Shown here: positions 40,177 to 49,048 of the stretch, piece by piece | Layout of the letters: each line of letters starts with the position of its first letter | Position numbering within the stretch: position 1 is the stretch's first letter | Assembly: GCF_041080655.1 (NCBI RefSeq) | Contig: NZ_CP163525.1 | Coordinates: 6,510,001-6,574,000, forward strand | Direction of reading: 5' to 3' | DNA: 64,000 nucleotides | From: Streptomyces sp. CG4 | GTDB lineage: Bacteria > Actinomycetota > Actinomycetes > Streptomycetales > Streptomycetaceae | Notes under the pieces: generated by a model | The model's database searches: none | The model's input: the letters and a program-made list of their open reading frames with translations, nothing else | What the model was told of the DNA's origin: nothing | Made by a program: the position numbers and the translations under genes

Positions 40177-40683
40177 TCAGCGGGACCGTCCCGGCCTTCG
40201 CCGCATCCGGGCGGCGAGGAGACAGCAGCCCCCCAGCAGGCCGACGCCTCCGACGAGCCCCCACTGCGGGTGAGCCGTGAGACCGTGCCGCACTTCCTCG
40301 GCGACTGACGGCTCCTCAGCTATCCAGAACCGCTTCTCCCTGACATCGTGCCCGCCGTGGCTCACCACACGCGCCGTGGCGGAGCCGGTCGGCGCCGCCG
40401 CGCGGAGCCGGGCCTTGCCGCCGTACTGGCGCCCGGACCAGGACAGCCGGACCGGCTGTTCGAAGGCGGACGAGGACACCTCGACCTTGTCCTGCGGAGA
40501 GTTCCACTCGTCCAGCCACCAGACCTCGACCTCGCTGCCCGGTCTCCCCATGTCGACGGAGAGCGTGGCCGAGGGCGCGCTCCGGCCGGGCGGCGAGTCG
40601 TCGGCCACGGCGGCCCCGGCGGTCGCGGCCGTGGCGAGGACGAGGCCGCAGGCGACCAGTGCGGAGCGGAAGGCGCGAGGCAC
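40177..40683 (-). CDS. Putative secreted, membrane-anchored protein
   Basis: About 168 residues from a GTG with GGGA upstream. A signal peptide (LVACGLVLATAATAGAAVA) is followed by one beta-rich extracellular domain (SATLSVDMGRPGSEVEVWWL, PVRLSWSGRQYGGKARLRAA) and a C-terminal helix (LVGGVGLLGGCCLLAARMRRR) with a basic end, an exported protein held in the membrane. Family not recognised. It sits between two copies of a 35-bp repeat and has an AT-rich upstream stretch (40740-40775) unlike its neighbours, so it looks inserted. Confidence 0.7.
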   Translation of the reverse strand: MPRAFRSALVACGLVLATAATAGAAVADDSPPGRSAPSATLSVDMGRPGSEVEVWWLDEWNSPQDKVEVSSSAFEQPVRLSWSGRQYGGKARLRAAAPTGSATARVVSHGGHDVREKRFWIAEEPSVAEEVRHGLTAHPQWGLVGGVGLLGGCCLLAARMRRRPGRSR

Positions 40684-40696
40684 CTGGTGATCCCTT

Positions 40697-40726
40697 CTGT
40701 ATGACGTCTCTCTGTATGACGTCTCT
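40697..40726. repeat. 15-bp tandem duplication in a promoter region
   Basis: CTGTATGACGTCTCT occurs twice head to tail (40697-40711 and 40712-40726), just upstream of the putative secreted protein. It contains the palindrome GACGTC and may be a doubled regulatory site. Confidence 0.55.
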
Positions 40727-40787
40727 GCATGGCGACGCATTGCTTTTACTTTATTCGCTCCTTTCCTTTCCTTTGCGTGGCGCGTCT

Positions 40788-40822
40788 TCATCCTGGTAGC
40801 AGAACCACCTGGCAACAGGATG
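40788..40822. repeat. 35-bp operator-like repeat, copy B (regulator side)
   Basis: Same sequence as copy A at 33 of 35 positions, in the same orientation, 22 bases before the XRE start. The following GGCACCCTGGAGCCATG resembles the sequence before the second XRE gene (GGCACCCTTGGTGCATG), which shows this is the ancestral regulator-side flank. Confidence 0.8.
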
Positions 40823-40844
40823 AGAGGGAAGGCACCCTGGAGCC

Positions 40845-41723
40845 ATGACGACGACGGCCATGGCTCAGGAGACCGCCCCGCGGCCGGTCCGGGGCTCGGA
40901 GATCCGGCGGCACGAACTGGCCGCGTTCCTGCGCAGCCGCCGTGAGCGCATCAGCCCCGAGCAGGTGGGCCTGCCGCGCGGGGCCCGACGCCGTACGCCC
41001 GGACTGCGCCGGGAGGAGGTCGCGCAGCTCTCCGCGGTCGGCGTCACCTGGTACACCTGGCTCGAACAGGCCCGTGACATCCAGGTCTCCGTCCAGGTCC
41101 TGGACGCGCTCGCCCGCACCCTGATGCTGGACGCCAGCGAACGCGCGCACCTCTTCCAGCTGGCCGGCGCCACCGACCCGACCCCCGCCGCGAGTTGCCC
41201 GAGCGTCACCTCGGCCCTGCGCGAGATGCTGCGCCGGCTGGAGCCGCTCCCGGCCTGCGTCCAGAACAGCCGGTACGACATCCTCGCCTACAACCGCACC
41301 TACGGCCGCCTCCTGTGCGACCTGGACGCCCTGCCGGCGGAGGACCTCAACTGCCTGCTCCTCGTGTACACCAACAGGGAGTGGCAGGACTCGGTCGTCC
41401 ACCTGGAGGAGAGCCAGCGTCTGATGGCCGCCAAGCTGCGCGCCTCGATGGCCGGTCATCTCGGCGAGCCGGCCTGGAAGATGCTCCTGAAGCGACTGAA
41501 GACGGTGTCCCCCGAGTTCCGCGAGAACTGGGAGCGTTACGAGGTGGTCGACAGCCGCTCCAAGACCAAGGAGTTCCGCAACGCCCTCGTGGGTCGTCTC
41601 AGGCTGGAGCACACGGACCTCTGGCTGGGCCCGGAGTCGGGGGCCCGCATGGTGACGTACACCCCCGCCGACGAGGAGTCCCGCGAGCGGCTGGAGAAGC
41701 TGTACGAGATGGCGCAGCGGTAG
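40845..41723 (+). CDS. XRE/MmyB-type regulator, copy 1
   Basis: A 292-residue regulator with the helix-turn-helix RRHELAAFLRSRRERISPEQ, RRTPGLRREEVAQLSAVGVT, WYTWLEQARDI and an MmyB-like sensor domain (NSRYDILAYNRTYGRLLCDL, RLEHTDLWLGPESGARMV). It is paralogous to the regulator at 44916. It probably binds the 35-bp repeat just upstream and the copy before the transporter gene at 38655-40082. Confidence 0.92.
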   Translation: MTTTAMAQETAPRPVRGSEIRRHELAAFLRSRRERISPEQVGLPRGARRRTPGLRREEVAQLSAVGVTWYTWLEQARDIQVSVQVLDALARTLMLDASERAHLFQLAGATDPTPAASCPSVTSALREMLRRLEPLPACVQNSRYDILAYNRTYGRLLCDLDALPAEDLNCLLLVYTNREWQDSVVHLEESQRLMAAKLRASMAGHLGEPAWKMLLKRLKTVSPEFRENWERYEVVDSRSKTKEFRNALVGRLRLEHTDLWLGPESGARMVTYTPADEESRERLEKLYEMAQR

Positions 41724-41891
41724 GTCCGCGACGGGCGAAGCCACTCGTACGGTCGCGGACGAGCGGCCTCGCGTGGCCGGCGGGCGCGGGGACGACTCGG
41801 TCCCCGCCCGCCGCGACGGGCGACTTGCCCCGGCTCCTGGCCGAGTTCGGCCTCGCTTCCCGCGTCCAGGCAGCCTCGTCTCTCCCGGCCC

Positions 41892-43343
41892 TCAGGCCCG
41901 CGCCCCGGTCCCCGCGGCTTCCCGTACCTCCGGTGACGACAAGCTCTGCGCCGTGCGCTCGGCGGTGTCGCGTGCCCAGCGGCCGCTGGTCAGGAGGCCG
42001 AGGACGAGGACGGACAGGCCGCAGGCGCTGAGGATCCACCAGCCGGGGCGGGCCGCCGGGACGAAGGTGTCGCGGTAGGCGGAGGAGTTGATGCCGGCGG
42101 CCAGCACCGCGCCGACCACCGCGACGCCGAGGGTCTGGCCCAGCTGCCTGCTCGTGGAGGCGACCGCGGCGGCGACACCGGCCTGGGCGCGGGGCATGCC
42201 GGAGACGGCCGTGTTGGTGATCGGCGCGTTCACGAAACCGAAGCCGACGCCGAACAGGACGTAGCCGAGGAAGCGGGTGACGTTCGACGTCTCCGCCCCG
42301 AAGGCCGCGAAGAGGACGCCGCTCGCGGTCATCGCCGTACCGGCCACCAGGAGCGGCAGGCGCGGGCCGCGGCTGCCGACCAGGCGGCCGGACAGGGGCG
42401 CGCACAGGAACGTCGGCGCGGCCATCGGCAGCATCCACAGGCCCGCGTGCAGGGCGTCGAGACCGCGGACGTTCTGCAGGTAGAGGTTCGACAGGAAGAG
42501 GAAGCCGCCCAGCGCCGCGAACGCGCTGATCGCGATCACCGTGGCCCCGCTGAACGGAGCCGAGCGGAAGAAGCGCAGGTCGATGAGGGGTTCGGCACGG
42601 CGGGGCTCGTAGTGGAGCAGGGCGAGGAGCGCGGCCAGCGCGATCACGGCGAACGGGGCCACCGCGGCCGCGCCCGACTCCGGCGCCTCGATGATCGCGT
42701 ACGTCATCGAGCCGAACAGGACGATGACCAGGAGCTGCCCGACCGGGTCGGGGCGGCGGGCCTTCGGCGCGCGGGACTCGGGCACGAAGCGGAGGGTGAG
42801 CAGGAGAGCGGCGAGGCCTACCGGGAGATTCATCCAGAAGATCGAGCGCCAGCTCACCGACTGGACGAGGAGACCGCCCACCAGCGGGCCCGCCGCCATC
42901 GATATGCCGACCACCGCGCCCCACACACCGATCGCGCGGGCCCGCTCCCGGGCATCGGTGAAGGTGTTGGTGATGATCGACATGGCGACCGGGTTGAGCA
43001 TCGAACCGCCGATCGCCTGCACCATGCGGAACACCACCAGCAGGGACAGGCTCGGGGCGATCGAGCACAGCAGTGAGCCGACGGAGAAGACCACCAGTCC
43101 GGCCATGAAGACCTTCTTGCGGCCGATGCGGTCGGCCGTCGAGCCCGCGAGCATCAGGAGCGACGCGAGGACCAGCGTGTAGGCGTCGATCGTCCACTGC
43201 AGGCCGGAGGTGGTGGTGTCCAGATCGCGCTGCATGGACGGCAGCGCCACGTTCAGCACGGTGTTGTCCAGGCTCACGATCAGCAGGCTCATACAGCAGA
43301 TCGCGAGCACGAGCAGACGGCGGCGATGGCTCAACTCGGGCAT
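41892..43343 (-). CDS. MFS efflux transporter (DHA2, 14-helix)
   Basis: About 483 residues from ATG 43343 with the DHA2 motif LDNTVLNVALPSMQRDL, AGSTADRIGRKKVFMAGLVV and the helix-5 motif AAGPLVGGLLVQSVSWRSIF. It belongs to a different branch from its two MFS neighbours. The ribosome binding site is weak (GGGAG one base from ATG) and a TTG at 43367 is possible. Upstream, TAGTGTGTCTAACTA (TAGT/ACTA arms) could bind a TetR or MarR protein, but no such gene is adjacent. Confidence 0.9.
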   Translation of the reverse strand: MPELSHRRRLLVLAICCMSLLIVSLDNTVLNVALPSMQRDLDTTTSGLQWTIDAYTLVLASLLMLAGSTADRIGRKKVFMAGLVVFSVGSLLCSIAPSLSLLVVFRMVQAIGGSMLNPVAMSIITNTFTDARERARAIGVWGAVVGISMAAGPLVGGLLVQSVSWRSIFWMNLPVGLAALLLTLRFVPESRAPKARRPDPVGQLLVIVLFGSMTYAIIEAPESGAAAVAPFAVIALAALLALLHYEPRRAEPLIDLRFFRSAPFSGATVIAISAFAALGGFLFLSNLYLQNVRGLDALHAGLWMLPMAAPTFLCAPLSGRLVGSRGPRLPLLVAGTAMTASGVLFAAFGAETSNVTRFLGYVLFGVGFGFVNAPITNTAVSGMPRAQAGVAAAVASTSRQLGQTLGVAVVGAVLAAGINSSAYRDTFVPAARPGWWILSACGLSVLVLGLLTSGRWARDTAERTAQSLSSPEVREAAGTGARA

Positions 43344-43389
43344 GCTCCCATCGTACGTGGATTTCAATAGTGTGTCTAACTAATGATCG

Positions 43390-44814
43390 CTACATGATCT
43401 TGGCGGGCAGCCGCAGGCCGAGCCATCCCAGCCCCAGCAGTTCCGCCGCCTGCACGGCGAGCACCACTGCCAGCGCCTGACGCATGCCGAGACCGGGGAC
43501 GAGGGACAGGAACAGCGAGCCGAGCGTCGCGACCCCGACGGCCAGGCACGACTGCTGGAGCGTGGCCGCCAGTCCGCTGCCCGTGCCCGCCAGCCGGGCC
43601 GGGACCGCCGCCAGCAGGATCCGGTAGTACAGGGGCAGTTGGAGGCCCTGACCGAGGCCGCACAGCACCAGGCCGGGGGAGAGGGCGAGCGGGCTCAGGT
43701 GCGGCCATGGGCCCAGCAGCACGGTCGCCGTCACCGTGGCCAGACCCGCGATGTGCACCACCGCCGCCAGCGTCACCGCCCGCCCCCCGAACCGCCGTAC
43801 GGCACGCGGCGCCAGCATCGACGCCGCGAACTGCGCCACCCCCATCGGCACCAGCGTCAGCCCTGCCCCCAACGCCCCGTAGCCGAGGCCCTGTTGCAGC
43901 GTCACCGCGCTCACGAACATCCAGCCCGCGAAGCCGATGAACACCGGCAGGCCCAGCAGCAGACCCCGGCGGACGTCCGGCGCGGTCAGCAGGGACGGGG
44001 GCAGCAAGGGGCTCCCGCCGGCCCGCTCCGCCCGCCGCTCCACTCCGTGGAACGCCGCCCCGCACAGCGGCGCCGCGCACAACAGCAGCACCGACCACAG
44101 CGGCCAGCCCGCCGCCCGGCCCTCGGTCAGCGGCAGCAGCAGCGCGATCAGCGTCGCCGCCAGCAGCGCCGTACCGGCGAGGTCGCCGCGGGCCGGCCGC
44201 TCGGCCCGGCTCTCCGGCACCGCCCGGAGCGCACAGACCAGGGCGGCGACCGCCACCGGCACGTTCACCAGGAACACCGCGCGCCAGCCGGTGCCGGCCA
44301 GATCGGCGGCCACCAGCACCCCGCCCAGCACCTGCCCGAGCACGACGGACACCCCGCCGACCGAGCCGTACAGGGCGACCGCACGGGCCCGCCGTTCCCC
44401 GGACGTCGTCGCGTGAATGGTCGCCAGCACCTGCGGCAGCAGCGCCGCCGACGCGGCACCCTGCGCGATCCGCGCCGCCACCAGCCACCCGGCGGTCGGT
44501 GCCAGCCCGCAGGCCAGCGAGGTCAGCCCGAAACCGGCCACACCCCACAGGAACAGCCGGCGGCGGCCGTGGCCGTCGCCGAGCCGGCCGCCGAGGACGA
44601 GCAGCACGGCGTACGCCACCGCGTACCCGGCCACCACCATCTCCAGCGTGGCCGGCGTGGCACGCAGATCGCGCTCGATCGTCGGCAGCGCGACATTGAC
44701 GATAAAGAAGTCGATCATCGGGAGCGCGGTCCCGAGGAGGAGCGTGAGCAGGCCCAGGGGCGTCAGCCCGCGGGCCGGGGCTTCGGTCGGCGGAGAGATC
44801 GTCGTCGTGGTCAC
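43390..44814 (-). CDS. MFS efflux transporter (DHA2-like), copy 2
   Basis: A 474-residue transporter closely related to the one at 38655-40082: PMIDFFIVNVALPTIERDL, LGGRLGDGHGRRRLFLWG, GQVLGGVLVAADLAGTGWRAVF. It is divergent from the XRE regulator at 44916, 101 bases away, and shares intergenic sequence with the first module. A GTG start at 44814 follows a GAGGC only three bases away. Substrate unknown; the XRE/MmyB pairing suggests induction by a small ligand. Confidence 0.9.
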   Translation of the reverse strand: MTTTTISPPTEAPARGLTPLGLLTLLLGTALPMIDFFIVNVALPTIERDLRATPATLEMVVAGYAVAYAVLLVLGGRLGDGHGRRRLFLWGVAGFGLTSLACGLAPTAGWLVAARIAQGAASAALLPQVLATIHATTSGERRARAVALYGSVGGVSVVLGQVLGGVLVAADLAGTGWRAVFLVNVPVAVAALVCALRAVPESRAERPARGDLAGTALLAATLIALLLPLTEGRAAGWPLWSVLLLCAAPLCGAAFHGVERRAERAGGSPLLPPSLLTAPDVRRGLLLGLPVFIGFAGWMFVSAVTLQQGLGYGALGAGLTLVPMGVAQFAASMLAPRAVRRFGGRAVTLAAVVHIAGLATVTATVLLGPWPHLSPLALSPGLVLCGLGQGLQLPLYYRILLAAVPARLAGTGSGLAATLQQSCLAVGVATLGSLFLSLVPGLGMRQALAVVLAVQAAELLGLGWLGLRLPAKIM

Positions 44815-44850
44815 GCCTCGACTCTGGGACAGCTCCCAGCGGGGTACCAG

Positions 44851-44895
44851 GCGGTGCTCATCCAGGTACCGGCACCAACTGGAACCGGGCTACGG
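44851..44895. promoter_or_regulatory. Intergenic operator region of the second MFS/XRE module
   Basis: The stretch GGTACCAG ... CTCATCCAGGTACCGG ... CAACTGGAACCGGGCT aligns with the repeat before the first module (TGGTACCAG ... CTCATCCTGGTAGCGG ... ACCTGG). Conservation between two paralogous modules marks it as the probable binding site of both XRE proteins. Confidence 0.6.
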
Positions 44896-44915
44896 CGGGA
44901 CGGCACCCTTGGTGC

Positions 44916-45881
44916 ATGAGCATCGCAGCGCCGGAACACCGCACGGAGCAGCCGGAAGCGCGGCACGTCCGCGGGGAGCCGCCGACGGCGCAGCACATCC
45001 GCACCGAGCAGCCGACGGCACAGCACATCCGCGCGGAGCCACCGAAGGCGCAGCACATCCGGCGCCGGGAACTGGCCGCGTTCCTGCGCAGCCGGCGCGA
45101 GCGCATCACCCCGGAGCAGGTCGGCCTGGTGCGCGGCCCGCGTCGCCGTACGCCGGGACTGCGCCGGGAGGAGGTCGCCCAGCTCTCCGCGGTCGGCGTG
45201 ACCTGGTACACGTGGATCGAGCAGGCCCGTGCCGCCCATGTCTCCGCGCAGGTGCTGGACGCCGTCGCCCGCGCCCTGCTCATGGACCCCACCGAGCGTG
45301 CCCACCTCTTCGCCCTCGCCGGGACCGCCGACCCGCGCACCGACCCCGAGTGCCCGGTGGTCTCCACGTCCGCGCGGAAGGTCGTCGAACGGCTCGCGCC
45401 CTATCCGGCCTCCCTGCAGAACGCCCGGTACGACGTCCTCGCCGCCAACCGCCCCTTCGCCCAGGTCTTCGGCGACCCCGCCGAGCTGCCGCCGGCCGAG
45501 CGGAACTGTCTGTGGCTGCTGACCACCAGCGAACGCTGGAAGCGGGACTTCCTCGACCGGGACGAGATGCTGCGGGACCTGATCGCCAAGTACCGGGTGG
45601 CCATGGCCGAGCATGTGGCCGAGCCCGCGTGGAAGGAGCGGCTGGAGGGGCTGCTGGCGGTCTCCGGAGAGTTCCGCGAGCTGTGGGAACGGCATGAGGT
45701 CGCGCCGATGTCCCCGCACGTCAAGCGGTACCTCCACCCGGTCGTCGGCCTGATCCGCCTGGAGCACCGCAACATGTGGCTGGCACCACAGCAGCCGGCC
45801 CACCGCGTGGTCGCGTACCTCCCCGCCGACGAGGAGAGCGAGGAGCGGCTGGAGAGGCTGGCGGAGCTGGCGGACGGGTGA
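44916..45881 (+). CDS. XRE/MmyB-type regulator, copy 2, with repeated N terminus
   Basis: A 321-residue regulator with the same HTH and MmyB sensor as its paralogue (RRRELAAFLRSRRERITPEQ, RRTPGLRREEVAQLSAVGVT, NARYDVLAANRPFAQVFGD). Before the HTH are about 45 extra residues made of four ten-residue repeats resembling TEQPTAQHIR. They are absent from the first copy and look like a recent in-frame expansion. No ribosome binding site is visible before ATG 44916. It is divergent from the transporter at 43390-44814. Confidence 0.92.
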   Translation: MSIAAPEHRTEQPEARHVRGEPPTAQHIRTEQPTAQHIRAEPPKAQHIRRRELAAFLRSRRERITPEQVGLVRGPRRRTPGLRREEVAQLSAVGVTWYTWIEQARAAHVSAQVLDAVARALLMDPTERAHLFALAGTADPRTDPECPVVSTSARKVVERLAPYPASLQNARYDVLAANRPFAQVFGDPAELPPAERNCLWLLTTSERWKRDFLDRDEMLRDLIAKYRVAMAEHVAEPAWKERLEGLLAVSGEFRELWERHEVAPMSPHVKRYLHPVVGLIRLEHRNMWLAPQQPAHRVVAYLPADEESEERLERLAELADG

Positions 45882-45952
45882 CCGGCCGGGTGAGGGACAA
45901 TGGGTTCTTGCCCCGTGTCCCAGTGCCCTACATCCGTCCCGGAGCCCTGACG

Positions 45953-47110
45953 ATGACCCACCCGCTCTCCATCGGCCCGCACGCCGTGACACCGCCCGTC
46001 GTGCTCGCACCCATGGCGGGCATCACCAACGCGCCCTTCCGCACCCTGTGCCGGGAGTTCAGCGGTGGCAAGGGCCTGTTCGTCAGCGAGATGATCACGA
46101 CCCGGGCGCTGGTCGAGCGCAACGAGAAGACCATGCAGCTGATCAGGTTCGACGCGAGCGAGCGCCCGCGTTCGATCCAGCTGTACGGCGTCGACCCGGC
46201 GACCGTCGGCAAGGCCGTCCGCATGATCGCGGAAGAGGACCTGGCCGACCACATCGACCTGAACTTCGGCTGCCCGGTCCCCAAGGTCACGCGCAAGGGC
46301 GGCGGCTCGGCCCTCCCGTACAAGCGGAACCTGCTGCGCGCCATCCTGCGCGAGGCGGTGAGCGGCGCCGGTGACCTGCCGGTGACGATGAAGATGCGCA
46401 AGGGCATCGACGACGATCACATCACCTACCTCGACGCCGGCCGTATCGCCGTCGAGGAGGGCGTCACGGCGATCGCGCTCCATGGCCGTACGGCCGCCCA
46501 GCACTACGGCGGCACCGCCGACTGGGACGCCATCGCACGCCTGAAGGAGCACGTCCCGGAGATCCCCGTGCTCGGCAACGGCGACATCTGGTCGGCCGAG
46601 GACGCGCTGCGGATGGTGCGGGAGACCGGCTGCGACGGGGTGGTCGTGGGGCGCGGGTGCCTGGGGCGGCCGTGGCTGTTCGCGGACCTGGTCGCCGCCT
46701 TCGAGGGGCGCCTGGACGCCCGTGCCGAAGGCACTGATGGATGCAGTGCCCGGCCGTCGCTGCGGGAGGTCGCCGACGTCATGGTCCGGCACGCCCGGCT
46801 GCTCGGCGAGTGGATCGGCGACGAGTCCAAGGGCGTGATCGACTTCCGCAAGCACGTCGCCTGGTACCTGAAGGGGTTCGCGGTCGGCTCCGAGATGCGG
46901 GGGCGGCTCGCGATCACGTCCTCCCTGGAGGAGCTGCGGGCCGGCCTGGACGAGCTGGACCTCGACCAGGCCTGGCCGCTCGGTGCCGACGGCCCGCGCG
47001 GCCGTACGTCCGGCAACAACCGGGTGGTGCTGCCGGACGGCTGGCTCAAGGACCCGTACGACTGCGCGGGCGTGAGCGAGGACGCGGAGCTGGACACCTC
47101 CGGAGGCTGA
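45953..47110 (+). CDS. dusB: tRNA-dihydrouridine synthase
   Basis: A 385-residue FMN enzyme that reduces uridines in tRNA. The motifs APMAGITNAPFRTLCREF, IDLNFGCPVPKVTRKGGGSA (catalytic Cys), VTMKMRKGID, IALHGRTAAQHYGG and PVLGNGDIWSAEDA are intact, followed by the C-terminal helical domain. ATG 45953 is preceded by GGAG. Its TGA directly abuts the sulfatase stop from the other strand (TGATCA), leaving no intergenic space. Confidence 0.96.
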   Translation: MTHPLSIGPHAVTPPVVLAPMAGITNAPFRTLCREFSGGKGLFVSEMITTRALVERNEKTMQLIRFDASERPRSIQLYGVDPATVGKAVRMIAEEDLADHIDLNFGCPVPKVTRKGGGSALPYKRNLLRAILREAVSGAGDLPVTMKMRKGIDDDHITYLDAGRIAVEEGVTAIALHGRTAAQHYGGTADWDAIARLKEHVPEIPVLGNGDIWSAEDALRMVRETGCDGVVVGRGCLGRPWLFADLVAAFEGRLDARAEGTDGCSARPSLREVADVMVRHARLLGEWIGDESKGVIDFRKHVAWYLKGFAVGSEMRGRLAITSSLEELRAGLDELDLDQAWPLGADGPRGRTSGNNRVVLPDGWLKDPYDCAGVSEDAELDTSGG

Positions 47111-48922
47111 TCAGCCCTTCTTCGGGTGAGGGGTCGAGCCGTACGCCGTCAGGAAGCGGTCGCGGAAGGCGCTCATCTTCCACACCGGCGCGTTGTGCGC
47201 GGGCCGCAGGCCGTCGGTCCAGCCCCACCCGGCGATCTTGTCGAGGAGCTTCGGGTCCTTGGCGACGATCGAGACCGGCACGTCACGGCTGGCGTGGTTG
47301 CCGCTGGCGTGGGCGTTCGGCTGGTGGTCGCCGAGGAAGACCAGCACGGTGTTCTCGTTGCCGTAGCGCTCCAGCCACTCGGTCAGCGCCGTCACCGTGT
47401 ACTGGACGGACTTGCCGTACTCCTCCTTGGTGTGCGTGTCGTCGGTGAGGGTGTAGGTCGACGGGTGGCCCGCCTTCTCGATGGAGTCGAAGACCGAGCC
47501 GTCGCCCAGCTGGTTCCAGGGGACCATTGTGGGGATCGGCGCCCAGGGGGTGTGGCTGGAGGTGAGGATGAGCAGCGACATACGGGACTTGCCGTCGGCC
47601 GGCTTCTTGCTGTGCACGCGGTCCTGGTACTGCTGGAGCGTGTACTGGTCCGGCATCGTCGACCAGCTGAACTTCGGTCCCTTGTAGCCGAGTTGGAAGG
47701 CGTTGTAGACCCTGTCCAGGCCGTACCACTTCTGCTCCGGCCACCCCTTCTGCACGCCCGGCATGACGCCGACGGTGTCGAAGGCTCCGGTCTTCTTGAA
47801 CGCGTCGGTCAGACTCATGTGGTCGCTGGCCATGACCGTGCGGTAGCGCTGCTGGTCGCTGATCCACAGGCCCGACATGGTGGTGGAGTGCCCGAGCCAG
47901 CTGCTGCCGCCGTAGGTCGCCGAGGTCAGCCAGCCGCTCCTGGCGTGGAAACCGGCCTTGGCCAGGGCCTTGGTGCGCGCGTCGAGGGTGCTGTCGACCC
48001 CGGGTGCCATGACCGGGTCCTCGACCGCGCTGCGGCCGTAGCTCTCGATGAACGTGAAGATCATGTCCTTGCCGCGCAGATCCGGCACCAGCTGGCTGCC
48101 CGGGGTGTTCCCGAAGGCGTCCACCCTGGCCACCTTCTCGAACTCCGCCTCGTCCCGCAGGGTGTTCCGCGCCTGCCGGACCTGCCCCTTCAGCGCGGTC
48201 GCGGTGCGGTCGACGGCGAGCGGCGTGCCGGACATCTGCACACCGAGCGAGGAGCAGGTGATCCAGACGACGCCGGCGATCAGGGTGCCCCGGGTCGCGA
48301 TGCCGGAGTGCCGGGCGAGCAGGTTGGCGAGCCGGACGGTCGACAGCGACAGCAGCGTGAACAGCAGCAGTACGACGGCGATCACCCCGGCCGTGACGGC
48401 GAGCGTGGTCGTACGGCCCAGCGAGTCCACCAGATACGACTGGGCGTCGCCGAGCAGGCTCCAGTCGAGGACGGGGTTGAAGCCGCGGCCCAGGTACTGG
48501 TTGAAGCCCATGTCGAGCAGGTTCAGCACGGTCAGCGCGGCCAGCGCGACCCCGGACACGACGGCCAGCGCCACCCTGGGGCGGCGCGGCAGCGCGAGCA
48601 TCACGGCGGCCCCGATCACCCCCTCCGCCGGTATCCGCACAAACGTCGAAAGCTCCAGCCCGTCCATGGAGTTCGGCATCACGAGCGCGGCGACGACGAG
48701 AACGGCGGCGAGCACGTCGAGCGCGCCGGACAGCACCCGGACGACCTCGGGATGCCCCTCCCGCCAGCGCCGCGTACGCGTCCGCCAGGCGACCCAGGGA
48801 CGCCGGAGCCGGGCGGCCCACAGCCGCCAGGAGGGGCGGGGAGTGGGCGCGGGCGTTGCGACGGGGGCGTCGTCGTCCGGTGCTCCGGTCTCCAGCTGGC
48901 GCGTGCTCGTGTCCTGAGACAC
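47111..48922 (-). CDS. Membrane sulfatase-like protein (LtaS/phosphoglycerol transferase type)
   Basis: A 603-residue protein with a basic cytoplasmic N terminus, five membrane helices (residues 60-230) and a large extracellular alkaline-phosphatase-superfamily domain. The nucleophile region reads MIFTFIESYGRSAVEDP, a GGSSWLGHSTTMSGLW segment follows, and VLVFLGDHQPNAH supplies the metal ligands. These resemble lipoteichoic acid synthases, which transfer phosphoglycerol, but substrate residues have not been assessed, so a sulfatase or phosphoethanolamine transferase is also possible. GTG start with AAGGA six bases upstream. Confidence 0.82.
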   Translation of the reverse strand: MSQDTSTRQLETGAPDDDAPVATPAPTPRPSWRLWAARLRRPWVAWRTRTRRWREGHPEVVRVLSGALDVLAAVLVVAALVMPNSMDGLELSTFVRIPAEGVIGAAVMLALPRRPRVALAVVSGVALAALTVLNLLDMGFNQYLGRGFNPVLDWSLLGDAQSYLVDSLGRTTTLAVTAGVIAVVLLLFTLLSLSTVRLANLLARHSGIATRGTLIAGVVWITCSSLGVQMSGTPLAVDRTATALKGQVRQARNTLRDEAEFEKVARVDAFGNTPGSQLVPDLRGKDMIFTFIESYGRSAVEDPVMAPGVDSTLDARTKALAKAGFHARSGWLTSATYGGSSWLGHSTTMSGLWISDQQRYRTVMASDHMSLTDAFKKTGAFDTVGVMPGVQKGWPEQKWYGLDRVYNAFQLGYKGPKFSWSTMPDQYTLQQYQDRVHSKKPADGKSRMSLLILTSSHTPWAPIPTMVPWNQLGDGSVFDSIEKAGHPSTYTLTDDTHTKEEYGKSVQYTVTALTEWLERYGNENTVLVFLGDHQPNAHASGNHASRDVPVSIVAKDPKLLDKIAGWGWTDGLRPAHNAPVWKMSAFRDRFLTAYGSTPHPKKG

Positions 48923-49048
48923 CCGAGGTCCTTCCGTACGACACCCGTGACGTCACTCCGTACGGCCACCCCACAACCCCTGTTCACAGCACAGGGCAAA
49001 CACCTGGCAAACGCTCACCGCACCCACCCAGGGGCGCGCGGAACTGCG

